From assembly GCA_038093975.1 (NCBI GenBank), contig JBBPTG010000020.1:203130-267129 (forward strand): a DNA stretch of 64,000 bases. The letters run 5' to 3'. Source of the DNA: Chalciporus piperatus. Taxonomy: Eukaryota; Basidiomycota; Agaricomycetes; Boletales; Boletaceae. Each line of letters opens with the position of its first letter. The first letter of the stretch is position 1. The translations under genes and the position numbers were made by a program. Shown here one piece after another: positions 1 to 12,075 of the stretch. The notes under the pieces were generated by a model. The model saw only the letters and a program-made list of their open reading frames with translations. It ran no database searches and was not told the origin of the DNA.

Positions 1-382
1 AGCCTGGAGCTGGTCAGTGAGCAACTTTGTTGGTCCAACTCAGATGAAGCGACACGTGATGTATACAAGCTAGTACTTAGAGGCTAGTAGTACAAGTGGT
101 AGTAGGCTACTACTACTAATCTTATCTAGGATAATCTACAACCATGACCACCTGTCAAAGCAAAACTTGACAACTTGACAACCGCGGAACCAGAGGTTCG
201 ATCCCGCCAATGAACGCGCGGAAGGCCGACAGTAGCCGACAGTGCACCGCGTGGACTGGCCAGGCAAAGTTTAAAGTCCTCGCCTTATCGCCCCGAAAAT
301 AAACATGCCGGAATCATGAAAGGGACCGCGGTGAAGACGCGTAACGTTGTCCACTGTACACTTCTCCACTGGCAGAGAGGTC
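1..382. promoter_or_regulatory. Upstream region of the NCS1 permease gene
   Basis: No gene is seen here. Positions about 70-121 hold a dense run of CTAGTA/GTAGTA/TACTACTA words, the same motif class that recurs upstream of other genes in this window. A T-arm-like string at about 197-207 has no matching acceptor stem, so I do not call a tRNA. Confidence 0.4.
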
Positions 383-2652
383 ATGGATTTCTTTCGATTA
401 TCGCGTTGGGCCCTTGAACCGGAGAAAACAACGTTCGCTGCTAATGGCTGGAGCAACAAAGATATGGATCCAGTTCCTCCCCATCTGAGAACATGGACGT
501 GAGTCGCGCCATATCGTTCGACTTAGAACGAATAAGTTATCCTTTTCTCACAGAACTTGGAATTATGTGTGTCAAGCCCATATTGTCGACTTTTCACATC
601 CTTTATCCAAATTCCACATAGATCACCTATTGGTTATCCGATGCAGCTACGCTTCCGGTTTGGGAGCTTGCTAGTTCCATGTTGGCTGTTGGTCTCTCCT
701 GGTACGTTGTCTCGGTTCGTCTACTGCCTGGGGTGCTAAGGTCACCAAGGCGCCAGGCTCTTCCATGCATTGCTGCAGGCTACTTGATTATTTCCTTGGT
801 GATGGTACTAAATGGAACTATCGGTGCCCGCCTCCATGTCGCCTTTCCTGTCTTGAACAGATCGTCGTTCGGCTTCTGGTTCAGCTACTTTACTGTGCTC
901 AGTCGGGTCGTCCTTTCCATGTTCTGGTTCGCTATTCAGGTAAGCCATCGTCTTTACAATAATTACAGCCAACTCGCCGACAAATAGTCTGGCAGTCCTA
1001 CAACGGATCACAATGCGTGTATCAAGTAAGATTTTATTTAGCTCAAGATATTCACGTCACTATTTATGCTGAGCATCGTTTCAGATGATCAAAGCTATCT
1101 GGCCATCAATCGCGAGAATGCCAAACCATCTCCCAGCGACTGCAAGCATCACGAGCTCAGGTCTCTTGTGCTATTTCATCTATTGGCTGATCCAATTCCC
1201 ATTCGTGACGCTCTCACCGCAAAGAGTGAAATGGTTGTTCCTCGCGAAAGCCGTGGTAGTCCCGATAGCCTGGATAGCGATGGTGATATGGGCATTCGTT
1301 AGAGTGCCATCATCCAGTGGACTTTTTACTCAACACGCCACGATCACTGGCCCACAGCTCTCTTGGACTTGGCTAAGCGCAATGAATAGTGCCCTGGGTA
1401 TATACGCCAGTTTGTCTGTCAATATCCCAGACTTCACTGTGAGTTCTCTTCCCTGATGTGACAAACACGACTTATCCAAAGACTAGCGCTATGCGAAAGA
1501 CGAGAAAGCGTAAGTTCTCCCTGGTATGTGGTCGAGAATGCAAGCTGAAACGCCGTCTCCTAGTCAATTCGTGCAACCCTTGATCATACCCATCGCATTC
1601 ATCCTCTGTAGTTTTGCTGGTATTGCGGTGACCAGCGCCGGAATCAAGATATACGGAGAAGTACTCTGGGACCCCATGCTCCTCATTGATAGATGGGATA
1701 ACCGCGCTGCTGCTTTCTTTGTGTCTTTCGCTTTTGCCCTTGCGACCATTGCGTCAAACATTAGCGCTAACTCGTTTGGCGCTGGCAATGACATGACAGT
1801 TTTGTGTCCCAAGGTGACGTTCATGCGAGGAGTTGTTGGTAGATTACTGACACGAACGTTGAACAGTACATTAACATCAGACGCGGTCAAATAATTTGTG
1901 CATTCATCGGTGGTTGGGCTTTGGCTCCTTGGGAAATCCTGGCCAAGTAAGCGTTGCGAGTTGCTGACGAGCAAGACCCATCTGACTCGACGTCAAAGTG
2001 CCCAAGGTTTTTTAAACTTTATGAATGGCTACACTATATTCTTGGGTCCATTTGCCGGCATCATGGTCACAGATGTACGTTTCCCGTCCGTACATAGTTT
2101 CTTGCTCGCGTGCTCATCAATCCGTTGCAACCACAGTTTTGGTTAGTTCACCGAGGCAAAGTTGACGTCCCTGCCATGTACGATCCAAACGGTCGATACC
2201 GCTACACAGGAGGCGTTGTGAGTCGTCGAAATACCAATCACATTTCTGTCAACCTCTGACGTACCACTGGCGAAAGAACTGGCGTGCTGTCCTCGCAGTA
2301 GTCGTAACGGTGGCACCCACCTTTCCAGGTCTTATCAACTCCATCAACCCATCCATCAAGGTCGGATATGCGACTCGTCTATTCGACATAGCCTGGATGT
2401 ATGGTGTACGTTCACCGGTCCTCGTCTACCTGGCACGTATATGCTGAACTCTCGATTACTGGCCAGTTCGTGGTAGCATCTGTGGTGTACTACATCACCT
2501 CTGTCCTTTTCCCTGCACGGGAGACGTTCGTTGAGAAACTCGTCCTAGCGAATGACGCAATTCTGGATGACGTCCATGGCGAGGACTATCGCATTCATGG
2601 TAGTACTGCTGATCCGGAGGGAGGGGAAGACGTCAACAGCAAAGAAAAGTAG
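383..2652 (+). CDS. NCS1-family nucleobase/nucleoside permease
   Basis: Plasma-membrane importer of the nucleobase:cation symporter-1 family (uracil, uridine, allantoin and related substrates). The exact substrate cannot be read from sequence. I start at ATG 383, which gives an N-terminus with the family pattern of DMDPVPPHLRTW followed by WNYVCQAHI. Successive short exons give ITYWLSDAATLP, NGTIGARLHVAFPVLNRSSF (the NCS1 NGxxGAxxHxxFPVxxRSSFG signature), FWFAIQ, WQSYNGSQ, NIPDFTRYAKDEKA, GAGNDMT, INIRRGQIICAFIGGW, MNGYTIFLGPFAGIM and VDVPAMYDPNGRYRY, all characteristic and in the right order for a 12-helix transporter. About ten small GT-AG introns are needed; several donors are plain GTGAGT or GTAAGC. 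The C-terminus is acidic and ends at TAG about 2650. I see no break. Exon borders are my own reading, so individual junctions may be off by a few bases. Confidence 0.9.
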
Positions 2653-3366
2653 TCCACTGTAGAAGCCTCTCCCTATCTTCTTTGGATAGAATAGTGGAAC
2701 AAGTCATCCATGAGAGGACACTGACGTACAATGACATTGCTGTTACTTATGCTCCGAGTTTTCGGAGAATGAGGTTCTGTTAAACCCAAGCCCGATGCGG
2801 TGACGGGTTCTACTGACTCAGACGGGTTCGACAACAAACCAGGCTGCCGGGAAACTCATCAGGAGCTTTCTGCTCTATACTACTTGCTATACTACATATT
2901 CTTCGTGCAAAAGCACACGGCTTCCCTCCCCGGGAATAAAGTGTCTAATACACGCAAAAGTTCCCCACGAGGGTCCGATTCCGGTGCCTCGTCCTCAGGC
3001 TGGGATCATCACCACATCACCAACGTCGCAGGGTCAGCCGGGGAGACCAGGCCAGAACTCTGAGAGTTTTACTGCGTCACGAACCTGTGGGGGGAAAGGT
3101 GTTGTATCCTATCCAGGCGAATTCAACCTCGAATAAATACTGCATTCAAAGTTAGTCTAACGTTCTTCGCAACTCTTGATATCCCATACTAAATGCAGAA
3201 TTGGACGGGTATATGTACCTCCATCACATTAATATCAACCCAACATCTTTGCATCACCGACTGTCAAAGTCTTCTGCATGTAGCTGAACATAGTTCAAAA
3301 ATCCCGTTTGACTACATGCCGACGTTAGCTCACGCTACCAGGCATGCGTTATCATGATATCACTCA
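2653..3366. other. Intergenic, between two convergent genes
   Basis: This holds the 3' flanks of the NCS1 gene and of the gene on the opposite strand. I see no further coding region, repeat or RNA gene. Confidence 0.4.
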
Positions 3367-6300
3367 CTATCCGATCTTGTACGTGAAATGCCGATCCAGC
3401 GGAGGGCGTTCACTTCCCGGCAAGACGCACATAGGAGAAGACGACCAATAAGGTTCGTGGGACGGTGACAGCGCAGTGAAAAGGTACACGATGGACGGCA
3501 TCGTGGGCTGATTGAAGTGAGGCTGGAAGCCAAACCCAGACGGCTGGTTGAAGCCGCCCTGCATGTGCTGGTGATGGAACTGGTTGGCCCCAAAAGGAGG
3601 GTTAGATAGCTGCATGTTTCGGTTCATCCCGAATGGTTGGGGTCGCACGTCTCTGATGTAGAAATCTTGATGGGTGCCGGCATGGGTGACTGAGTGAACA
3701 TAAACATACGATATCCTGGATGAAGAGGTAGGGTCTTACCAAGAACAAGTTCTTCTGGTTTGATCCCTGCGCCAAAGGCGATCTTCTTTCCGTGTTCAAG
3801 GAGATATTGCCACGCGGTCTTCACGGAGGCGACAAATGCTTCGTGTATGACCACGACATCAATTTGTTTGTGTGGGGGCACTGCGACAGGCCACCTGCTA
3901 CAACATCGAACACCAGTGATGATTAGTCAAGGAACTTGGAAGACGCACCCTGATATATTCATCGGCATTTCAAACACTTGTATAGGTTGTCGACGGATTG
4001 GTACATTTTCCCAACACCAGTGTTCTCCGACTGACTTCAAGGACACCTTCAATGCCGCAGCCTCGTCCTCGATGACGTTACTCAGGCGGACAAACGAGTC
4101 CCAACCTTTGCCGGCGGGGATGTAGCCCAAATCACCGACAGAAAATTTGTTTGCAGGCACATTCCGTTCATACCAAGAATGATCGTGACCACCTGCATGG
4201 AACGTGAGGTCGCGGACTTGGCGCAACGTCAAGGATGGCGTCTCAAAATCGTTATCCTCGATGAGTTCCTGGAGCTTTGGTGACAGCTCAGGTGATTGGC
4301 TACCACTCGGTAGGAGCGACCGCGCTAGGGTTACCAAGTGGTTTATCTTTTTTTGCATATCCTCCGTAACTGGTGATTTGTCAGTGGAAAGTAAAGTAAC
4401 CGTCGGTCGAAACGAACCGTCTTCATCCGAATGATCATGCGAATAAGTAACTCTTCCTCTATTCGGTAGCATCTAGAAAGGAATGAGCCGAAAGGGACCA
4501 GGGGTATGGAATCACTCACATGCAGACAAGCGCTGAGCAACGTATGTGCTAAGCCATAGTTTCGCGCCGAATACCATGTCCCCTCCCGCGGCGGAGGCAA
4601 GCCCACGACCAGTGTTTTCTGTGAATCAACGCGGAAACCTGAGGCCTGAAGAGCACTGCGGGTTAGCCAAATAGGGTGGCACCCACCAAAAGAGCAATAG
4701 CTACCTCGAAAAAGTCCTGCACTTGGCTCTCCGTGAGGTTCAACTGTCTCTGGACGTAGAACGCCGTGTCCTGGTGACCGAATATTTAACGGAAAGCAGC
4801 ACTAGGAGGGTAACGCAAGACACCTCACAGCAAGGTCACGGTACTTGAACGAAGGTGAGTGGTGCGTATCATCATGGCGGGGGAAGGATGCATACAAACC
4901 GAAGCATGAGCTCCATGCAACTTGCAAGGCTTCCTGTTCGGAGAGTCTCACGCACAAGGGCTTCAGGTGTCTGCGTCTTTACTAACACGAGGGTCAGTGC
5001 TCTTGTACATGTCCAACCTACGCGGGTCACTCACCATTTGACAAAAGTATGAACGGAGTAGGCGTGTCTTCGTCGGAGAAGCCTAGCATCTGAGGTAAAC
5101 AAGGGTGACTGCACCTGGTTATACTCCATGTAAGTAAACAACACGGGCGACTCACTACAGGTTCTGGAGCATCTTGACGTCTCTCAGCCATTCCTATTCA
5201 AATCACTGTCAGAGGTGGTGAGGTGAAACAATTTCGACTGACTTTATATGCCTTCTCCTTCGGGTTATCATACTTCTTGATGAGAGCAGGTTGCCCTTGT
5301 ACTTGCACCTCAGTCGCTCCAGACCACCAACCGGTCTTGAGTCGTGATCGGCCGCGCAGCATAACTTCGGACTGGTGGTATCGTCGGAACTGAGAAAAAA
5401 CGCGTCAGTGGAGCACCGTCACCAAGTGCTTCCGAAGCGTACCCCATGATCGTCATCTAACGTGAGCGAAGACATCTCGTCGGGCAAATAGTGATCATTC
5501 AAAGAGTTTTTGATGCCTATCGTCGAGATCTCCGCGATGAGTTCCTCCGTTTGTGGCTCAACGACAGGTGAAGTAGATAATTCAGTGGGCTCAGAAACAA
5601 TCACACCGGCAACTGTAGGCAAAGGTGGTCCTCTGATATCGAGTTCCTTGACTTCTGGTATACTTGAATCCTGGCTTGTCTTCTTCCTGTAAGGTGGTGG
5701 CTGAACTGATTCTTGGGACTCTTGAATCTCGCTGATTGTTGTGCCCTTGCGCGATAGCGTTTCGACAGTATAATGCAAGTCAATGAGAGTGGCCAGCTGC
5801 ATCGACATCGTAAGGTCGATTAGCACTTGCGTTAACAAGAAGACCGCCACCTACTTGAAAAGATTGCGCAGCGTCCTCCATCATCTTAGAATACTCCGCC
5901 AGCGCATCATCGATGAGACCCTTTCGTAGGAACCGGTCACTCCATTTCCAGTCTGCAAGCTGCTTCATGAACTCGTAGATGAGTCTCAGGGTCCTAATGG
6001 GATAGATTGGTGACAGCGTCGAATCGCCGCTCAACGCCAATGCCACGAAAGGAACGAGGAAAGTGACACACCCTTCGAATTTCTGCAGATTCAGCAGTAA
6101 ACGCTCCGGCGCAGAAGTCCATCTCCCCCGCATCTGACCATCAATGTCGATCAATATCTGTGCAGCCCTCCGTGCCAAGCGGTCACAATCGGTTTTGTTC
6201 GCCTGTATGCTCTGTAACACGGTCGAACGAAGTGTGTGAACGGTCATGCAAGACCACGACCGACCGAAGTAGGGCGCAGAACAACATACTGACCTGGGCT

Positions 6301-6452
6301 GTCTCCAAGATCAACAGAACGACTGATACGACCGCTACCGCAGGTGGGAATTGGAGAGTCGAGAGAAGGTCCTTGCTCAATTTTGTCGTGGTGATGGCAG
6401 CTTGGAGGGGATCCACTCCGGAAACCTTGGAACGAATGAAGCGGAGCGGCAT
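3367..6452 (-). CDS. Four-helix-bundle (MLKL-like NTD) and pseudokinase-like protein
   Basis: Multi-exon gene. I start at MPLRFIRSKVSGVDP (6452). About the first 190 residues form a hydrophobic helical domain of the Agaricomycete type that resembles the MLKL N-terminal bundle: FPPAVAVVSVVLLILETAQ, then QANKTDCDRLARRAAQILID and LLLNLQKFEG. A disordered Pro/Ser/Glu-rich linker follows (for example VQPPPYRKK, VVEPQTEELI). Next comes a kinase-N-lobe-like stretch with a VAIK-type lysine (PALIKKYD), a helix EWLRDVKMLQNL, and MLGFSDEDTPTPFILLSN. The C-lobe region (YVQRQLNLTESQVQDFF, GLPPPREGTWYSARNYGLAH) shows neither HRD nor DFG. Last is a roughly 300-residue tail with RQVRDLTFHAGGHDHSWYE, AWQYLLEHGKKIAF and a Gln/Asn/Pro-rich segment, ending ERPPLDRHFTYKIG. 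The 4HB-plus-pseudokinase order recalls necroptosis effector MLKL. The function is inference; a signalling scaffold is equally possible. Confidence 0.72.
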
Positions 6453-6954
6453 CGCAAATGATGTTGGCGAAACAATGTTGAATCACGATAGCTCGTCCAG
6501 TATACGCGATCGCGAACGCGTCGAGCCTCACGTCTCGGCCCAAAGTCTAAGTTCGTGTCGGTAAGCCACCTACTATGACCTCGAGTTATGTAAGTTGGGT
6601 TTCAGTGGGAAAGCTGCATGGAGCCAGCGAAGAGTTGTTGCGAGAATGTTGGTGAGGAAGCGCTGGGAAGATTACGGTTTGCAGGCGGGCCCGGAGTGAC
6701 AGATGATGACCATGACACGAATTCCTTGAGCTGCACGACCACATAGCCTGAGCAGTCCCTAGGCACATTCCTGGCTCGTAGCGAAGAGATGATGGTAATA
6801 GTCCACCGTGACTTGGGGGTGAGTCTAAGGATAAGGAAACGGAGAGACCGAGAGGAAGCAGGCGTTCACCCTAATAATCTAGCTGTCCTCCGCTGAGTCT
6901 ACATATAAATCGGAAAATATTGTAAATATAAAGATGTGCATAAGGGCTGCTTCA
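6453..6954. other. Intergenic, 5' of the 4HB gene and 3' of ACOT9-like gene
   Basis: No further gene is seen. It must hold the promoter of the minus-strand 4HB/pseudokinase gene and the 3' end of the thioesterase transcript. Confidence 0.35.
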
Positions 6955-8903
6955 TCATCGCAACCCTGTCTCTTCATGCCCCCCGACGCTTCGCTTCCCC
7001 CGGATCTGTTCGCCCATATCCAAGGCCCTCTTACCTTCCAACCACAACATCGCCTCTGAGTTTTGGGAAACAAAGACTTCATGAAATTTCCTAGAGAGCC
7101 TGTGATTCAGAATGCCTACCTTGATAAGTCCTTGGAACGACCCTTGGGATTTCATGACGTTCATTGTCCTTCGCCCAGGTAAACCTAAAGTCGTTCGTTG
7201 TCTCTTCCCGACCTGTTGTCACATCAACGACGTTTGCCTGGACCCGGACGTGCTGTTTTCAGGATGCAATTTCGCGGGTAACCCTGCGTTTAGTACGAGC
7301 CCCCGGGCGAGACGACGGGAAGACTTACGACTGCACCGGAGAGTTCACCTGGAAGGCTGGCGTTCAAGATTTGAGATTCAAGACGAAGAATTGATCCAAT
7401 GTTGACTGGCTTTCGGAAGGAGATGCCGTCCAACGAGAGGAATGAGACATGCGACTTGGTGAAAAGACAGGAATTTGCAAAACCAAGCTGCGAATGTATG
7501 CATGAAAGAATCGACGGGAATATCAAAGGTAGCCTACCTCGTAAGCAAGACGCATCAAATATCCTGTTCAACAAATCAGCAAAGTCTTTGGCACACAATC
7601 ATAAAGAGACCGTACCTCCGAAAACTTTGTGATGAACGCTTCGTCGATGTTAGTAGCACGATTCAAACGCGAAGGTGCAATAGACTGACTTGCGCTCTTG
7701 GGGGAACATCAGCATGGTCTTCTCAAGTCTAGTATCTCCCATCCACACTCTATCATTCGCGAGGGTGACGTTATCTTCTTGCCCGTACTTTAAGAAGGTC
7801 TGATGGAGCTCTGCTGCTTCTTCAGAGCTTGGGGGTACGCGTGAGAGTGATTGCATGGCCAGACATTTTCTACGGTTCTGGGCATCTGCAATAGGTGTGT
7901 CAACACAAGCGATGGTCAACGAACAAGGGTGCCCTGACTCTTTCCCATGGCGTACAGTGCCTGTTCCTCTGTAGTACTAATAACCAGCGGGTTGACTGGG
8001 TGTGCTTCAAGCGTTCGGGCGTCTCTGCAAACCATCGAAAAGCGGCCTAGACGGGGATTGACGCTCAGTTTGTTGGGAATCTATGTGTCTTACACACCAA
8101 GCATAAGCGTCTCTTCCGCTCCGTTGACACCGAGTGCCTCCATTTTGACGGCTACCTCCATCGAGCTTTTGCCGACGTAAATAACTTGGCCAGATAAACG
8201 AATGTCCCGTACTGGGAGCAAAGGGGCGAGCATGTCTAATCTGCCCGTATGTGACGATTAGGTATGAAGTGACCGGTGAAGAAGGTCACGAACCTGTCCA
8301 CCGCGGCGGTCACAATGTAAAACCCTCTCTCTGAGATCCGTCCAAGGGTCTCCACCTCTGGTCCGAGCATATGCTTATATGATATGGATCCAGCCAAAGA
8401 ATCTAAGTGCTCCATGAGCATACCAGTACGAATACCACCGTACGCGTTGGTGTATTGTTCGAGCAGCGCGGGGGATGATTTGAAAGGAAGAAGGATCTGA
8501 GTATAGGTGTCATGCATGTGGCGAGGAGGCAATGACTCCTGCGATGGTGTTGGAGTAGAGTGGTCGAGAGGTTCTTGGGCCGTGGATGAATTCAGAAGAC
8601 GCTCTGACCAAGGCGTACTCTTCCTCATCGGAATGACACTATCAGACACTCAGCTCGAGTTCTTGAGACATCATTGAAGGATACTTCGTACTTGTGGTGT
8701 GCTGGATTTGACATTGCTCCTGCCGGCGCTGTCAGATCGAGGGTGAGACCACCGACTGCAAGTGACTTACGAACCGCCTTGAGCAGTGCATCCATTGCCT
8801 GTACATCTTGTGTTTCAGAGGCCGCTTTGACCTCTGTGAGCTGCCTGTTGATATTCTTGACATTGGGTGAAGTGGATAGCCAGCGGACTCTCCTGAAGCG
8901 CAT
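6955..8903 (-). CDS. Acyl-CoA thioesterase, ACOT9-like (double hotdog), probably mitochondrial
   Basis: Hydrolyses acyl-CoA to free acid and CoA, by family. The start MRFRRVRWLSTSPNV gives an Arg/Ser-rich presequence that fits mitochondrial import; an upstream in-frame ATG at 8966 is less likely because a GTAAGT donor follows it. The first hotdog domain has NAYGGIRTGMLMEHLDSLAG, then RISERGFYIVTAAVDR, IRLSGQVIYVGKSSMEV and ALGVNGAEETLMLG. The linker carries ANDRVWMGDTRLEKTMLMFP. The second hotdog domain carries the diagnostic HHKVFGGYLMRLAYE, which is split by two small introns (53 and 50 bp), followed by HVSFLSLDGISFRKPVNIGS and VVDVTTGREETNDFRFTWA. The C-terminus MLWLEGKRALDMGEQI ends at 6955. 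About eight introns. All core family motifs are present and no break is seen. It is divergently paired with the downstream dehydrogenase. Confidence 0.88.
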
Positions 8904-9235
8904 GGCGTCGTCAATTGATCTACTGGGACGCGAGGAGAACTTACCTAGGTAGTGTTCTGGATGCAAGGTAGCGTCGCGCGTTGAGCACCGCGTTCAAGTA
9001 ATGGAAGTTCATTGCCGTCCACCGGATCTCAAGGTCGTGCGCGACGTTACACGCGATGGTGTCGGTTTCACAAGACTGTCAAGACCGCCGATCTCAGCCG
9101 ACTCCGAATGGCATGTGTTGGCCGTCACTAAGGCTGTTGAGCGTCGTTCAACCCTCAGCGCTCAGCAGCTGTGAGCTCGACCATCAGTTGATTGCCAGGG
9201 TCAAGTAAAATCGTATCCCAACCAACTCATCGACA
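8904..9235. promoter_or_regulatory. Bidirectional promoter region, ACOT9-like / SDR
   Basis: This 332-bp gap separates two divergently transcribed metabolic genes and must contain both promoters. No clear TATA box or coding segment is seen. A 5'UTR intron of the thioesterase may lie here. Confidence 0.35.
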
Positions 9236-10574
9236 ATGGGCTTGGCGTATTCACTTCTCCGAGAGCTGTACCCACCCAAGCCTCACTTCACAGCGGAATC
9301 TGTCCAAGACCTGTCTGGAAAGGTTGTCCTCATTACCGGAGCGAACACGGGAATCGGTAAAGAAACCGCGCGGGTCAGTCACTTTTCACTCCGTTCAGAT
9401 ACTCTCCATTCACTCAGAATCACGCCGGTTTCTACTAGGTTTTACTGACGAAAAACGCGAAAGTGTGGATTGCATGCCGTGACGAGGCAAAGGGTCAGGC
9501 GACTCTAAAGCAGTTGAAGGAACTCACCGGACGCGATGCCCACCTTCTCAAACTCGACTTGTCAAACTTGAAATCGATCAAAGAGTCTGCGGAAGAGTTC
9601 TTGCGGTAGCTGCTTCTAGAATCTTTGGTTCTAAACCGGATGCACTCATCCTTTCCCGACAGGCAAGAAAGCCAACTGCATATACTCTTCAACAACGCGT
9701 ACGTACCTTCCGTGCACATCCCTGTCAGTCCGGTTGGCCCACACCCCCGTGCAGCGGGGTGATGCATGCACCCGTCCATATGGTCACCGACGACGGATAC
9801 GACCTCCAATTTGGAACGAACGTACTCGGTCACTTCTACCTGACCAAACTCCTGTTGCCGCTCCTTGTATCCTCCGCTAAAGCTTCCCGCGAAGGCACTG
9901 TCCGCGTCGTCAATGTCTCGTCGAATGCGCACTGGATGGGCGGGCTCAAATTCGACACATTCAAGGATAGCCCAATGAGGAGGGCAGACAGCACGTTCAG
10001 GTTGTACGGACAGAGCAAAACGGTATGTCTGTATTCTATCTGTGACGGAACGACTTGATCAACGCATATATGTAGGGTAACGTCGTGTTCTCCGCTGAGC
10101 TGCACCGAAGATACCACGACCAAGGAATCGTTTCCACCTCCCTCAATCCGGGTATGACTCTCACTTACTTCGCCTGCTCCCCTTCAACGATTCACCTATG
10201 TTTTCTATCAGGGGCGATCAAAACTGAGCTGCAACGTCACCACGGTAGCATTTCACAGATGATCGGTGTAAGTCATTTCCATCCGGTGTTCCCTTGCGTC
10301 TAAAGTGTCGATCCCCTCCTGGTTTTAGTCCATGATCACGTGGGACGTTTCATATGGCGCCCTCACTCAGCTATACGCAGGCACCGCCCCCGAAGCCGCC
10401 GAAATCGGTGGACAAGTGAGTTCAGATTTTCATAGATGTTGGACCAAGTTGTTGATGCGGTGGCAGTACCTTGTTCCCTGGGCACGCATTGGTCCAACAC
10501 GTGCGGAAACTAAGGATCCTGAACTCGGTAAAGAGCTTTGGACATGGCTGGAGGAACAGGTTGCAGTTCTATAG
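9236..10574 (+). CDS. Short-chain dehydrogenase/reductase, retinol-dehydrogenase-like
   Basis: NAD(P)-dependent oxidoreductase of the classical SDR superfamily; the substrate is unknown. The start [18 protein letters not shown] leads to the Rossmann motif TGANTGIG (near residue 34), then [48 protein letters not shown] (NNAG split by an intron), [32 protein letters not shown] and the active-site pair in LYGQSKTGNVVFS (YxxxK). [16 protein letters not shown] follows, with the usual C-terminal substrate-loop region and AAEIGGQ, ending WLEEQVAVL at 10574. About eight exons separated by 50-60 bp introns. The motif order and length (about 320 residues) suit the WW-oxidoreductase/retinol-dehydrogenase-like group common in fungi. 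It is divergent from the thioesterase, which may reflect shared lipid metabolism, but that is inference. Confidence 0.9.
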
Positions 10575-11632
10575 GCTATGTCGTCTTTCGTCCCGCAGAG
10601 GACCAACAACCTGGGCGGGGTTGTTAAGTGATGGGGATTGAAGTCAACATTCTCGTGAGCAAGGACATTGTGGTACTTTTTTTCTATGGGTAGAATTCTA
10701 ATGATGACGGACATCATCTGCTACAAAGTCACCTTGAGGTCCAGAAGAAAATCTACTCATAATCTGAAGGAACACACCTCTTTGCTGAAAATAACTGACA
10801 GCAAAAATCCCCGAGACACAGCGCCGATAGCACCCGCGCGCCCCTAGGTGGGGGTTCAAACCATAGTCAGTCGAGGAGTTCAATTTGAACTTCATCCTTC
10901 CTTCATCCTTAAACTTTCCTGTCCGATGTCTCGCCACCCAATAGGTATGTATCCATATTTCGTTACTATGTTGCGTTGTACATTGGCTGACACCATAGAC
11001 AGTTACCCAGCCTCGAGTGCCTGACATGTTCCTTGTGCACACGTGTGTGTACTCCTACAACATGGAACCGAGACCATACTTCTTCCGGTTGTCGAGCGTC
11101 GTACGGTCTATTCGCGCGCAGCGGCGAAAGGGTGTAGAGGTATGACATGTCATTGTCAAGGACGAGATAGAAGCCAACGCATGGCTTTATCCAGAAACTC
11201 ACTGGACTTTTCAAGAAATCTAAAAAGTATTCTATGCCTGTGGTCATACTACTTCAAGTTGTGATGATTGTACAACCCCATGGGACGAGCCTAATTTTGG
11301 CAAACTGTAGAACTTGACTTCGTGCTTTGCGTAGGAACATATTTGTACTATCTTTGAATCGAGACCCGTTTGACATTGACAAACTGTAAGACGCAAGTCA
11401 TGTATGTTGCATAGATAAATCTTGCACCAAATTTATAGTTGTTAGTCACCTTACTGCGTCAGAGACTCATCCTGATAATCGTGAACAAAAATTTCAAGTC
11501 GCGGTGGTCACTGCACTGACACGATAATAGCAAACGAGATCAATTAGGTAGAACGCTAGCTATACGAAACAAACGCGCAGCCCAAAGTGGAGAACCGTGT
11601 CCATCCTAACCAACTACTGCAATCCTCAAACC
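10575..11632. other. Intergenic, between convergent SDR and hydrophobin genes
   Basis: About 1 kb of AT-richer DNA. No reading frame with family motifs is seen. A GGTTCAAACC string near 10850 looks like a tRNA T-loop but lacks stems. Confidence 0.4.
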
Positions 11633-12075
11633 CTAAGCATTGACGTTGATAGGAGTGCAACCAACGTTAACAACCCCGTTCTAAATCCAGATTAAGCACC
11701 CAATAAACTCTGTGTATGTGACAAAGGACTTACGAATTGGTTGTTCGTGCAGCAGACCTTTTGTTGTTGAGCAGCACAACCCTGACTGGTCCCAATGAGA
11801 GTGGGCGCCGAGCAGGTCACGCCGACGAGACCCGCAGTGCTCTGAGCTGCCTGGAGGGCACCCAATGTGGCGAGCAAGCCGCTAACCTGGGAAACCTGAG
11901 TCACAGAGCAGCGTTAGTCGAGTCCACTGGCACAGACAGAGAAGATCAGTCAATGTACCTGCTGGACGCTGTTGCAGCAGCTGATCGAGCCACCGCTGCA
12001 CTGGTCGCGTGCCTCAAGGGGCGAAGCAGTGGCGAGGAGTGCAAGGGGAAGGAGAGCGAAGACACGAGCGAACAT
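11633..12075 (-). CDS. Class I hydrophobin
   Basis: Small secreted surface-active protein that self-assembles on hyphae, spores or fruit-body surfaces. The start MFARVFALLPLALLATASP is a clear signal peptide. The mature part has the eight-cysteine pattern C...CC...C...C...CC...C in CSGGSISCCNSVQQ, GVTCSAPTLIG, QGCAAQQQKVCCTNNQF and VNVGCTPINVNA, with the spacing of basidiomycete class I members. Three exons: one intron after VQQ, one after the NNQF segment. The stop is TAG at 11633. The protein is about 110 residues, normal for the family. A TATA box lies 82 bp upstream of the ATG, as often in strongly expressed hydrophobin genes. Confidence 0.95.

Noticed and set aside
190..215. tRNA T-arm-like GGTTCGATCC
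   Set aside because: The flanking bases do not form a 5-bp T stem or acceptor stem, and no anticodon arm is found upstream.
10838..10870. tRNA-like GGTTCAAACC
   Set aside because: The stem bases beside the loop do not pair and no cloverleaf can be drawn.
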